A stretch of DNA of 64,000 bases from Megaustenia siamemsis (lineage: Eukaryota; Mollusca; Gastropoda; Stylommatophora; Ariophantidae). The stretch lies in the NCBI GenBank assembly GCA_032433765.1, contig JAVIAB010000051.1, positions 83,963,973 to 84,027,972 of the forward strand, in the 5' to 3' direction. Positions 32,686 to 43,839 of this stretch are shown here, piece by piece. Under the pieces are notes generated by a model. It saw only the letters and a list, made by a program, of their open reading frames with translations, was not told the origin of the DNA and searched no databases. The translations under genes were made by a program, and so were the position numbers. Positions within the stretch are counted from its first letter, which is position 1; every line of letters starts with the position of its first letter.

Positions 32686-33099
32686 AAGAGAATTAGACGA
32701 GATTTGCAGTAAAGAAAGGTTTGGAGTACCAACGTCCAGAAATACACTGGACTTCGTCAACTCATAACTGTAGCGATGGACTGAGAAAACAGGAAAGGAA
32801 TAGTTCAAGCAACTGACGGTGCCCTAGCAACTTACCAAGTCACGAGTTAATAAAGGGTGAAGGCCTCGACATTTTCAGATTGTTTGTACTTTTAATGACT
32901 TTGAAACAAGTCAACCAATTCATATACCAGGAAATAGTAAAAACCTCGGGTGGAAGATGTATTCCCAAAATACAGAACAGCCCAAGCAAAGACAGCTTTT
33001 CATAAAATGTTTAACATTATGTGCAAACTACCTTCCTCAAATGGAGTAGGGAAAACAAGTTCTTCAATGTTATATTGATACAATATTTATATATGAAAG
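31955..33099. other. Unassigned stretch with a TA microsatellite
   Basis: A (TA)n tract lies at 32648-32686. Small open frames (for example 32208-32429 minus) show no known motif. Confidence 0.5.
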
Positions 33100-33500
33100 T
33101 AAATGATGGAAAGTCCGACACATTAGTACATCAGTAAACAAATAAAAAGATACTTGGATGCAACATAAATGTCGTTTATAAGAAAAATGTTGAAAATACC
33201 AAGGGCAGCTAATAAAGACCACAGATGAGTTCCTGACTAGAGGCCACAGTACAAAAAAATAATTGTAAATTATATAAGAAGAAGAAAGCCAAAGCTCTTT
33301 GAAAATGTGACGCAAAGAGAAAACAGGAAAAATAGACCGGGAAAGGCAATGAGACGATACAAGACAACTTAACAAATTGGCAAAGAAAGAAAGCAACAGT
33401 GAAATTGATAAGAAGCACTGGCGAAATATAGATCTAAGAGACATGATCAGCGACATCTCCAGGAATGATACCTGATGGTGATTATGTATATACTGTAGTG
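33100..33500 (+). pseudogene. LINE-F 3' end, plus strand, decayed
   Basis: M-S-F-I-R-K-M-L-K-I-P-R-A-A-N-K near 33168-33215 matches the E-M-W-F-Y-R-R-M-L-R-I region of LINE-F. Downstream, gatacaagacaacttaacaa and agagacatgatcagcgac align in order with the LINE-F ends at 53.8 and 56.8 kb, and the end cctgatggtgat matches the ATG-rich terminus. Heavily diverged. Confidence 0.6.
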
Positions 33501-33659
33501 AGATTAATGTATTAATCATATTCGGAGATTAGAGAGAAGATAAAAAAAAAAATATTTAATTTATTGTCTTCTTTTCATACAAGAGACACGATTGAAAATA
33601 AAGGAGCGACAGAAAGTAAAGATGCATCTAATAGGTGGATAAATAAAAGTCTCTCATGA

Positions 33660-35700
33660 TAATCCAACACGGCAAGAATCTTTTTAACCTTTCAACGTCG
33701 GTGGGAGAAATTGGCACTCACATTAGATCTCTACTCATTCCGGTCTTGAGCAAACACATACAACTCTTGCATGGACTTCCAAGCCTCTTTCATTGCATCA
33801 TATATGGTTCGTCGCCATGTCCCCAGCTGTCGACATCTTCTTCGTTTACCAGGTGGTGTCCAAGTTGCTGTTTGTTTATATCTGGTACATTCTATTCGTA
33901 GAGCAAAGCCGTGCCTTTTGTATTGTTTTCTCTTTACTCTATTGATGTTGTTAATGCCTGATCGTCTGGCAACTTCTTTGTGATATGATGATCCTAATGG
34001 ATGTTTAGAATCTTCTTAAAACAGTCACCTTCAAATCCTCGACTTCTCTTATGGTTCATTCTCCATGTTTCTGCTACATATATGTGTATGGATCGCACAT
34101 ATGACTTGTAAATTCCAAGTTTGGTGCTGAGCTGGAGACTAGCTGAACATCAAAAGTTTCTCAATCTATTGAAAGCCTGTCCTGACATGCCTATTCTAGC
34201 AGAGACCGCTTTCTCAATGTCTCTGTTGAAATATATACTTTCCAAGTATTTAAAGTAGCTCCACTTCTTCTTGTCACACTCCTCCAAATATAACTTTCTT
34301 TGTACTCTTGGCATGTACCCTCATAATCTTAGTTTTCTTTGCATTTATGTTCAGTCCTACAGAGTTATCATGTTATCGTGGGCTGATCTACTATATCCGT
34401 TTTTCCTTGTTTTCTTGGTAGCAGTAGGCAAGTCAGTATTTTCAAGAAGTTCAGTAAGATCTCATGTAAGTCCCCTTGGTCTGTCGGAAACAACCGATTA
34501 CATGAACCAACCAGTGACCACAAGGAAAAGGAGAGGTGACAAAATACATCCTTGTCTAACTTCCGTTATGACTCTGAACCAGGCTTGTGTGCTGTCCCTC
34601 ATGTCTTACACTGCACTGGTTGCTATCCCTCATGTCTTACACTGCACTGGTTGCTGTCCCTCATGTCTTACACTGCCCTGGTTGCTGTCCCTCATGTCTT
34701 ACGCTGCACTGGTTGCTGTCCTACATGTCTTACATTGCACTGGTTGCTGTCCTACATGTCTTAAACTGCACTGGTTGCTGTCCTACATGTCTTACACTGC
34801 ACTGGTTGCTGTCCTACATGCCTTACACTGCACTGGTTGCTTTCCTACATGTCTTACACTGCACTGGTTGCTGTCCTACATGTCTTACACTGCACTGGTT
34901 GCTGTCCTACATGTCTTACACTGCACTGGTTGCTGTCCTACATGTCTTACACTGCACTGGTTGCTGTCCCACATGTCTTACACTGCACTGGTTGCTGTCC
35001 TACATGTCTTACACTGCACTGGTTGCTGTCCTACATGTCTTACACTGCACTGGTTGCTGTCCTACATGTCTTACACTGCACTGGTTGCTGTCCTACATGT
35101 CTTACTCTGCACTGGTTGCTGTCCCACATGTCTTACACTGCACTGGTTGCTGTCCTACATGTCTTACACTGCACTGGTTGCTGTCCTACATGCCTTACAC
35201 TGCACTGGTTGCTGTCCTACATGTCTTACACTGCACTGATTGCTGTCCTACATGTCTTACACTGCACTGGTTGCTGTCCCACATGTCTTACACTGCACTG
35301 GTTGCTGTCCTACATGCCTTACACTGCACTGGTTGCTGTCCTACATGTCTTACACTGCACTGGTTGCTGTCCTACATGTCTTACACTGCACTGGTTGCTG
35401 TCCTACATGCTTTACACTGCACTGGTTGCTTTCCTACATGTCTTACACTGCACTGGTTGCTGTCCTACATGTCTTACACTGCACTGGTTGCTGTCCTACA
35501 TGTCTTACACTGCACTGGTTGCTGTCCTACATGCCTTACACTGCACTGGTTGCTGTCCTACATGTCTTACACTGCACTGGTTGCTGTCCTACATGTCCTT
35601 TAGAATATTGACGATTTTAACCGCGACACCGATACCATATACGATTTTCCGAAGCATTGCTGCCTGCAGGGTCTCCTAACGGGACAGGTCAAGGGGTAGG
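33660..35700 (-). mobile_element. LINE (D-like) on minus strand, split by a 31-bp array
   Basis: Minus-strand reading from right to left: R-E-T-L-Q-A-A-M-L-R-K-I-V and V-K-I-V-N-I-L-K-D-M (35675-35600), then the array, then T-E-V-R-Q-G-C-I-L-S-P-L-L-F (motif B, 34570-34535), a region with no intact A-D-D, N-A-K-K-T-K-I-M near 34345, and a decayed C-terminus with W-R-R-T-I and F-A-Q-D-R-N-E-W-R near 33720. DNA around motif B closely matches LINE-D at 44480. Many stops: a dead copy. The clade is uncertain. Confidence 0.72.
34588..35600. repeat. 31-bp minisatellite, about 33 copies, inside a LINE RT
   Basis: Unit ctgcactggttgctgtccta plus catgtcttaca. Spacing is strictly 31 bp, with only tac/ccc, gtc/gcc and a few other swaps. 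The unit has no stop in the plus frames, so long open frames exist (up to 338 codons) in all three registers, and these are rejected as genes. On the minus strand the first and last units read D-S-N-Q-C-S-V-R-H, the RT segment expected between K-D-M-Y and the motif-B region (compare D-G-Y-T-C-A-V-R-T in LINE-D). Confidence 0.95.
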
Positions 35701-36901
35701 ATAAAGAGAGACACACTGGTCATAAGGGTTGGGGTTTTATCGCTGGGCCGGTGGGTGACCCACACATGGACAAACTACAAAATGATGCAGAAACTCAAAC
35801 AAGAGAACATGCAAGAATCAAGTGATGTTAACGATCATGTGCAGTCATTTACAGATGACATGTGTTCATTTCTGTTTATATCTCCATGAATATTTAATTT
35901 TTAAAATAAAATTAATTGTAATGGGCAGGTTATTATTCTTTTTTAAAATGTATCCTTGTTATTGACATATTATTAATGTATACATTTTACATAGTGTTTT
36001 TATAAGAAATATTTTTGTTCCAGAAAATTGAAAGCAGAACTGAGATCTACCAGAGAATGGTTATTAAACGTGTTTATTTGACAAGTTCTAATATAATTAG
36101 TATGAAACTGAAAGGAATTTAAGTGTCATATAAACGTGTTTTTTATGTTATGCTTCAAAATGATATTTAAAAATAAATTTATATCGCATAAAACATTAAA
36201 ACAAATATTTAAAAAAAAAGTATTTTTCGGTAACCCACGCAATTACATTTATTGAAATCTTGTCCGATTATTCAGTGGTAACATATTTTTATAATATTTT
36301 TTTTTAATTGATACATTTTTAAAGAGAAGATTAAACAAATTTGAAAAAAAAAAAAACAAATGAGTCACTTTATAGAAATATTTTAATTTAAAGAAAAGAT
36401 TGCAACATGATAATGTAATCTTTTTGAGTAATAATAGGATTATTCTATCATTGCTTATTATTAATGGCAAGAAATGACCAAGGAGGTGGCATTTCAAATG
36501 AGAGGAATACTCTCATCACAACGACACCCAATCACATTGAAACAATTGAATAACTCCCCATATTTGTAACAACACCTTGATTATCCACGGCGTAAAATTC
36601 TGTTGTCAACAAGTCTTGAAGGTAACATTCACAACCAGCAATGAAATTACTGTATATTCTCTTCACTATGTCATATGTAACCCTTTAGTGATCGTAATTA
36701 GTTTCCTTTGTCAATAAGTAGTTGACTTGCAATCCTTGCTATTATACTCCGAATGCTTCGTATAGTTGTAGACCGTTCTATTCTAACAGTTTCATTCTAA
36801 ATGATTACTAGATGGGCTCACGACTCTCCCATGAAAGTCAAGGCTACTCAGGGCGCCAAAGGTCGTATCTCGTGGCAATCATTCCTTATTTGGACAGCTT
36901 T

Positions 36902-36945
<44 letters not shown>

Positions 36946-37200
36946 GAAAATTGTACTCTGTATGACCTGCAGCCGCTCTTTGTTTTCATTAAACCCTGCC
37001 CATTTTTATGAATTCTGAGAGTCTTTGATCATCATCAATCTTCCATTTGCCAGGATTTAATTATGATCTGTTTAATTCAGCCTAAGGATTCTGTAGCATT
37101 AACCTAACTTCGTGATGACAAGTCCATCACTTATCAATCATTCTCTATTGCCTTGATTTGAACCCTTACTCGGCCGAGATCAGTTGCATGGCTCTCCCTA
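35701..37200. other. Unassigned AT-rich stretch with a CT microsatellite
   Basis: A (CT)n run lies at 36907-36938. Otherwise no feature is supported. Confidence 0.5.
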
Positions 37201-37214
37201 ACAATCATATCGTT

Positions 37215-38560
37215 AACACGTAAACACCAGTGGTACGAATGTCGGCCGATGAGATGACCAGGGACAGGTTGATGATATTCCTTGGAGTTAAGTTTGATAG
37301 CAGAATGTGTTTTCGGGACCACGTCGACCATCTGATAACACAATCCCGCAAAAGGATTAACCGCCTTGAAGGTCATGGCAGCTGCCAACATCGAGCAGAG
37401 GTTACTTACCCATGTGTTCCAGGGACTAGTCCTCACACCAATCGAGCATGCCCTGGCAATTCTTACTGTCAGTAAAACGCAAAATGACAAGTTGGAGAAA
37501 ATACAGAACGATGCTATGCACATTATCTTTGGGTGTACGAGGGTCACTCCACGTGTCGCAATGAGGGATCTTCTTGACATCCAACCATGGATGACCGAAT
37601 CAAGATCTGCAGGGCACGACCATACCTGAAGATATGTACAGGTAAAGAGCATCCATTTCACCACGAGCTCAATACAGGGAAAGGCGTCAGACTAAAAAGA
37701 GGCAAATCATTAGATAGGCCGAGCAGAAGATGTCATCAAACAGGTCTGTGGGCTTACCAATGTCAACGCTGGCGAGGAGTGGATACCGGTGCCTACGTCA
37801 TTCAAGGGGACATTCTTGTGTATTGTCACACTCGACAGGAAATGTAGTGAACAGAACTCAGTCGTGGTCAATGCAGAGGTCAACGGTATCATCTGGGATA
37901 GCACCGATGAGAAAGATGCAGTCATTTATACAGACGGATTGTAAGACAACACCAAAGGAGTACATGGGCATTTACAGCACGCTCGGCAGGCAGAAAAGTC
38001 AATGAAGACAGTGGTCCATACGTTATGCCCGCGAGTAGCATGACAATGGAGGTGATGGCAGCGACCAGGGCATTTATTTGGTTACAGTAACAAGAATACA
38101 CCCACGCCTGTATAATGAGTGATTCGATGAGCATGATAAGAAAAGTGGAGGTGCACGTAGGCAATGGTTAGAGTCACTGCAAAAGTCAAAAATACACTTT
38201 TGTCTACGTCCCAGGACACGCGGGAGTACGGGAAATGAAAGAGTGGACAGGTTGGCTAGCTGCATTGTTGTGAAGAGGATGATCAACCAATGGATCAGGC
38301 GGACATCATCAATGCCCTCCGAGATGTGGGAAGAGCACAGGACTTCGACAAACAAGAGTCCACGTTACTCCTTCGGATGAAAGAGATGAGAGTAAGATGG
38401 ACACAGCCAGAAACGAGAAACGTAGTGTGGGCGTATAAGAAGACGTATCAACCAACACAGAACTGGAGTCGTCAGTCACTGGACGCTGAGGAAGGGGATC
38501 TGAGCACATATGGACATGTTCCGAGTGCAATGATGATGACGCGCAAATAACTCAATAACT
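37215..38560 (+). pseudogene. LINE-G 3' part: RT thumb, RNase H remnant and C-terminal Cys motif
   Basis: A 5'-truncated RNase-H-bearing LINE distinct from LINE-C. I-F-L-G-V-K-F-D-S near 37265 and I-E-H-A-L-A-I-L-T-V and N-D-A-M-H-I-I-F-G-C (37440-37540) are post-RT sequence. Y-T-D-G near 37930 starts the RNase H, and V-P-G-H-A-G-V near 38210 is its last part. A-D-I-I-N-A-L-R-D-V-G-R-A near 38300 and, in another frame, W-T-C-S-E-C-N-D-D-D near 38512-38541 form the C-terminus. I recall similar endings in mollusc LINE proteins, which supports the taxon guess only weakly. At least five frameshifts or stops. Confidence 0.8.
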
Positions 38561-38796
38561 CGGCCTAGATGAAAATATCTAGACTGTTTGTTGAGTTCAA
38601 CTAGCAAACACAACCCGTGTCACATTCTTACGCTGAGTGGGGGTTTTGTTTTAATCTCATCTACGGTACATCAAGGTTTCCTGTTGCACATTTCTGATTA
38701 CGTTGCTAATGCTGGGCATCAGAGCCACTACTTCCCAGGACAATGTCCGTTTGGCCTCTACGAACAAAAGTATTATATAAGTTATGACTTCACAGA

Positions 38797-38975
38797 GGGA
38801 GTAAAATGGACACAGCCAGATATGAGAAACTTAGTGTGGGCGTATAAGAAGACTTATCAACCAACACAGAACTGGAGTCGTCAGTCACTGGACACTGTAG
38901 GACTTGATGAGGAAGGTATCTGAGCACCTATGGACATGTTCGAAGTGCAATGATGATGACCCGCAAATAACTCAA
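38797..38975 (+). mobile_element. LINE-G second 3' end, 5'-truncated
   Basis: The stretch from aaaatggacacagccag to ataactcaataactc repeats 38393-38559 at about 90% identity, with an extra 10 bases (actgtaggac) absent from the first copy. It starts abruptly, as expected of a truncated LINE insertion 240 bp downstream of its relative. Confidence 0.85.
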
Positions 38976-38989
38976 TAACTCTTCGTTAA

Positions 38990-39376
38990 TACGCCAACTA
39001 CGTTGAGTTCTCAAGCTTGTATCTATTGTATCAATATAATTTCTAAGTTGAATATTTTCCGAGTTCGTCTAATGAATCTCTTCATCCAAAGTTCATTCCC
39101 TCTTGTTTATCTATTCCAAATGTCGGTCATTTTATGTTAGGATTGTTTATCCTGTCACAATATTAGGAAAGATACGTGACTCGAACAAATAATAAAACAT
39201 AGTTACATTATTTGATTCTAGACACATTAAGTTAAAAAAACCCACCAGTAGTTAAATAAGTAAACAAGCTATAGAACACTCACTATTTAAAATTAAAATC
39301 GTATAACCTGAAGCTCGTGTATAATAAAAAACACTTTTATACAATAAAATAGGGAACAATAAGGTCTTCCCCTTCT
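38990..39376. other. Unassigned stretch
   Basis: AT-rich, no feature recognised until the 39-bp array. Confidence 0.5.
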
Positions 39377-39387
39377 TTGACCCATAA

Positions 39388-42300
39388 TCCCGAGGATTGT
39401 TGGGTCCCTACTGACAGACTTCAACAACATGGGGATCGTTGGGACACCACTGAAAGACTTCATCAACGTAGGGATCGTGGGACACCACTAAAAGACTTCA
39501 TGAACGTGGGGATCGATGGGACACCACTGAAAGACTTCATGAACCCGGGGATCGTTGGGGCACCACTGACAGACTTCATCAACGTAGGGATCGTGGGACA
39601 CCACTAAAGGACTTCATGAACGTGGGGATCGATGGGACACCACTGACAGACTTCATCAACCTGGGGATCGTTGGGACACTACTGACAGACTTCATCAACC
39701 TGGGGATCGTTGGGACACTACTGAAAGACTTCATGAACCCGGGGATCGTTGGGACACTACTGAAAAACTTCATGAACCCGGGGATCGTTGGGGCACCACT
39801 GACAGACTTCATCAACCTGGGGATCGTTGGGACACTACTGAAAAACTTCATGAACCCGGGGATCGTTGGGGCACCACTGACAGACTTCATCAACCTGGGG
39901 ATCGTTGGGACACTACTGAAAGACTTCATGAACCCGGGGATCGTTGAAACACCACTGACAGACTTCATGAACCGGGGATCGTTGGGGCTCCACTAAAAGA
40001 CTTCATGAACCCGGGGATCTTTGAGGCACCACTAAAAGACCTCATGAACCCGGGGATCGTTGGGACACCACTAAAAGACTTCATCAACCTGGGGATCGTT
40101 GGGACACCACTGACAGACTTCATGAACCTGGGGATCGTTGGGACACCACTAAAAGACTTCATGAACCCGGGGATCGTTGGGACACCACTGACAGACTTCA
40201 TTAACCCGGGGATCGTTGGGACACCACTGACAGACTTCATGAACCCGGGGATCGTTGGGACACCACTGACAGACCTCATGAACCCGGGGATCGTTGGGGC
40301 ACCACTAAAAGACTTCATCAACCTGGGGATCGTTGGGACATCACTGACAGACTTCATGAACCCGGGGATCGTTGGGCCACCACTAAAAGACTTCATGAAC
40401 CCGGGGATCGTTGGGCCACCACTAAAAAACTTCATGAACCCGGGGATCGTTGGGGCACCACTAAAAGACTTCATGAACCCGGGGATCGTTGGGACACCAC
40501 TAAAAGACTTCATGAACCCGGGGATCGTTGGGCCACCACTAAAAGACTTCATGAACCCGGGGATCGTTGGGCCACCACTAAAAGACTTCATGAACCCGGG
40601 GATCGTTGCGGCACCACTAAAAGACTTCATGAACCCGGGGATCGTTGTGGCACCACTAAAAGACGTCATGAACCCGGGGATCGTTGTGGCACCACTAAAA
40701 GACGTCATGAACCCGGGGATCGTTGGGCCACCACTAAAAGACTTCATGAACCCGGGGATCGTTGGGGCACCACTGAAAGATTTCATGAACCCGGGGATCG
40801 TTGGGCCACCACTAAAAGACTTCATGAACCCGGGGATCGTTGGGGCACCACTGAAAGACTTCATGAACCCGGGGATCGTTGGGCCACCACTAAAAGACTA
40901 CATGAACCCGGGGATCGTTGTGGCACCACTAAAAGACGTCATGAACCCGGGGATCGTTGGGACACTACTGAAAGACTTCATGAACCCGGGGATCGTTGGG
41001 GCACCACTAAAAGACTTCATGAACCCGGGGATCGTTGGGCCACCACTAAAAGACTTCATGAACCCGGGGATCGTTGTGGCACCACTAAAAGACGTCATGA
41101 ACCCGGGGATCGTTGGGACACTACTGAAAGACTTCATGAACCCGGGGATCGTTGGGGCACCACTAAAAGACTTCATGACCCCGGGGATCGTTGGGACACC
41201 ACTAAAAGACTTCATGACCCGGGGATCGTTGGGACACCACTAAAAGACTTCATGACCCCGGGGATCGTTGGGGCACCACTAAAAGACTTCATGAACCCGG
41301 GATCGTTGGGACACCACTAAAAGACTTCATGACCCCGGGGATCGTTGTGGCACCACTAAAAGACGTCATGAACCCGGGGATCGTTGGGACACTACTGAAA
41401 GACTTCATGAACCCGGGGATCGTTGGGGCACCACTGACAGACTTCATGAACCTGGGGATCGTTGGGACACCACTGACAGACTTCATGAACCCGGGGATCG
41501 TTGGGGCACCACTGAAAGACTTCATGAACCTGGGGATCGTTGGGACACCACTAAAAGACTTCATCAACCTGGGGATCGTTGGGACATCACTGACAGACTT
41601 CATGAACCCGGGGATCGTTGGGCCACCACTAAAAGACTTCATGAACCCGGGGATCGTTGGGCCACTAAAAAACTTCATGAACCCGGGGATCGTTGGGGCA
41701 CAACTGAAAGACTTCATCAACTTGGGGATCGTTGGGACACCAATGACAGACTTCATGAAGCTGGGGATCGTTGGGGCACCACTGAAAGACTTCATCAACC
41801 TGTGGATCGTTTGGACACCACTGAAAGACTTGATCAACTTGTGAATCTTTGGGTCACCACTGAAAGACTTGATCAACTTGTGAATCTTTGGGTCACCACT
41901 GAAAGACTTCATCAACCGGGGATCGTTTGGACACCACTGAAAGATTTCATCAACCTGGGGATCGTTTGGACACCACTGAAAGACTTCATCAACGTGGGGA
42001 TCGTTTGGACACCACTGAAAGACTTCATCAACCCGGGGATCGTTTGGACACCACTGAAAGACTTCATCAACCCGGGGATCGTTTGGACACCACTGAAAGA
42101 CTTCATCAACCCGGGGATCGTTTGGACACCACTGAAAGACTTCATGAAGCTGGGGATCGTTGGGACACCACTGAAAGACTTCATCAACGTGGGGATCGTT
42201 TGGACACCACTGAAAGACTTCATCAACGTGGGGATCGTTGGGACACCACTGAAAGACTTCATCAACCCGGGGATCGTTTGGACACCACTGAAAGACTTCA

Positions 42301-42541
42301 TCAACGTGGGGATCGTTTGGACACTACTGAAAGATTTCATCAACCTGGGGATCGTTTGGACACCACTGAAAGATTTCATCAACCTGGGGATCGTTTGGAC
42401 ACCACTGAAAGACTTCATCAACCTGTGGATCGTTTGGACACCACTGAAAGACTTCATCAACCCGGGGATCGTTTGGACACCACTGAAAGACTTCATCAAC
42501 CCGGGGATCGTTTGGACACTACTGAAAGACTTCATCAACCT
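39388..42541. repeat. 39-bp minisatellite, about 80 copies, the largest array
   Basis: Unit acttcatgaacccggggatc plus gttggggcaccactaaaag. Sub-blocks differ: ctgacag versus ctaaaag versus ctgaaag, and gttggg (left and middle) versus gtttgg (right, after about 41800), so variants have spread locally. The period is divisible by three and the unit lacks stops in plus and minus frames, giving overlapping open frames on both strands (412 codons at 40005-41243). Minus-strand flanks belong to a CR1/L2-like LINE end, and one minus frame of the unit reads S-V-V-S-Q-R-S-P-G. Confidence 0.96.
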
Positions 42542-42554
42542 TCTTTTTTTTTCT

Positions 42555-43060
42555 CTTTATCTCCCTTCATCCTTTGGGACTATGCAATGTCCATTCTTTG
42601 ATGTCATCTTTCCATCTCTATCTCTGCATACCTATCCTTCTCGCCCCTCTCACAGTTTCCTTATAGAATGGTCTTTAGTAGACCAGACAATCGAGGTACG
42701 TGGCAAAACAATTTCATTTTGCGCTACTTAACAAAAGTCAAAGATCATGACACACTTCGATTGCCTACTGTATCCTGCAATATTTTTTGTTTGTTTGTGA
42801 TACGATTTAAGTAATAAATGCACAAAAACCTTACGATAGATTTTCATTTCCGCATTAAAAAATTTTTTTCCATAGATTTGCTGTAAGGCCCATGTTTTGC
42901 AAGCATGTAGAAAAACTGATATAACAAAGTTGGCATCAGCCTGACATTAGAGCCAAGAGTGGTGTTCTTGTCCTTCCATATAGGTTTCAGCTATGTAAAG
43001 ACTGATGTGGCTTGCGGTATTCTAGCCTATATGTAAGGTTTTAAGTCTTCATCGCTGAGT
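42555..43060 (-). pseudogene. CR1/L2-like LINE C-terminus, minus strand
   Basis: Minus-strand frames read P-I-W-K-D-K-N-T-T-L-G-S-N-V-R-L-M near 42990-42930, F-Y-M-L-A-K near 42905, and, closer to the array, K-T-I-L followed in another frame by D-D-I-K-E-W near 42620. These are C-terminal signatures of CR1/L2-like ORF2 (R-D-K-x-I-S-L-x-x-K-x-R-L and D-N-I-K-E-W). Several frameshifts. The 39-bp array begins some 60 bp after the D-I-K-E-W motif, near where such an ORF would end. Confidence 0.65.
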
Positions 43061-43442
43061 GTTGATGCAAGGCAGCAAGATAAATGTAAACAATTAATAA
43101 ATTTAATTAGTTACTTTTTTTCTTTCTCATTTGTGTACGTGTGTTACAAATGCGTTACAGTTAAAGCGTTATTGTAAACAGAAGAGTCTTATGAAATAAA
43201 ATATCTTTCCAATTAATCTGCGGAAATTAAGAAATAAGCATAGCGTTTATATGCCTGCAAAGAGAATCAAAGGTGGGTCGCTCGCTTTAAGATGGAGGGT
43301 ATGCCACTGTTAACACCGTTAAGAAAATTATCCCTCGCATGCAGTGGTTTGAAAGGAAGTAACATCAGGGGTGAAAATTGTTCATTTTTACTAAAACGAA
43401 TGATTAGTTCTTGTCGTCATCCACCATTAATAGGAAGTAGGC
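43061..43442. other. Unassigned stretch
   Basis: No feature recognised. Confidence 0.5.
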
Positions 43443-43455
43443 ATAGATGTGTTAT

Positions 43456-43717
43456 GGAGCCGCGATAGCTCAGTGGTTAGTGAACTGGACTACAAAGGAC
43501 AAGGGGTAGGGTTCGATCCCAACCGACGGCTTCCGGGTTCACCCAGCCTTAAATGGGTACCGGATTTATTTTTCTGGGAAAGTGAAGCGGCACGGGCGTA
43601 ATACCGACCACATTACCCCAAATATCACGTGCTGAAGGTCTGTAAAATGTATGGTCACTAACACCATATTCCCTATACGCCACTTGGCGTGACGGGGGTA
43701 CTTCACTTTTTTTTTTA
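43456..43717 (+). mobile_element. SINE-1, complete copy with 13-bp target duplication
   Basis: Head with A box tagctcagtgg and B box ggttcgatcc, central domain aaatgggtacc, 3' body to cgccacttggcgtgacgg and a T-rich tail. atagatgtgttat (43443-43455) and atagatgcgttat (43718-43730) flank it with one mismatch. It matches the 18071 copy at over 90%. Confidence 0.93.
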
Positions 43718-43732
43718 ATAGATGCGTTATAT

Positions 43733-43800
43733 CGTGGTTTGCAGCTTAGATATGATATTTGTCCCTTTCAACCCAACATGTATGATATCAGCACGCTTTT
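43733..43800 (+). repeat. Short unknown dispersed repeat, partial copy
   Basis: gtggtttgcagcttagatat ... caacccaacatgtatgatat and cagcacg align with 49960-50020, the right half of an element inserted in LINE-B. The left half is absent here. Confidence 0.6.
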
Positions 43801-43839
43801 GTTTTAGTACCAGGTGGCCTAAATTTCGGATTCCTACTC

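Noticed and set aside
33070..33519. 149-codon minus-strand frame
   Set aside because: Phe/Leu/Ser-rich antisense of a decayed plus-strand LINE-F end.
34587..35679. Open frames of 280-338 codons in the 31-bp array
   Set aside because: All three plus frames are open because the 31-bp unit lacks stops in every register. The unit is an antisense piece of a LINE RT.
37134..37664. 176-codon minus-strand frame
   Set aside because: Antisense shadow of the LINE-G RT/thumb region, whose plus-strand motifs are recognisable.
40005..41243. 412-codon open frame in the 39-bp array as a repeat protein gene
   Set aside because: The period is a multiple of three and the unit has no stop, so openness is automatic. 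Both strands are open, there is no start context or unique ends, and the flanks are LINE debris.
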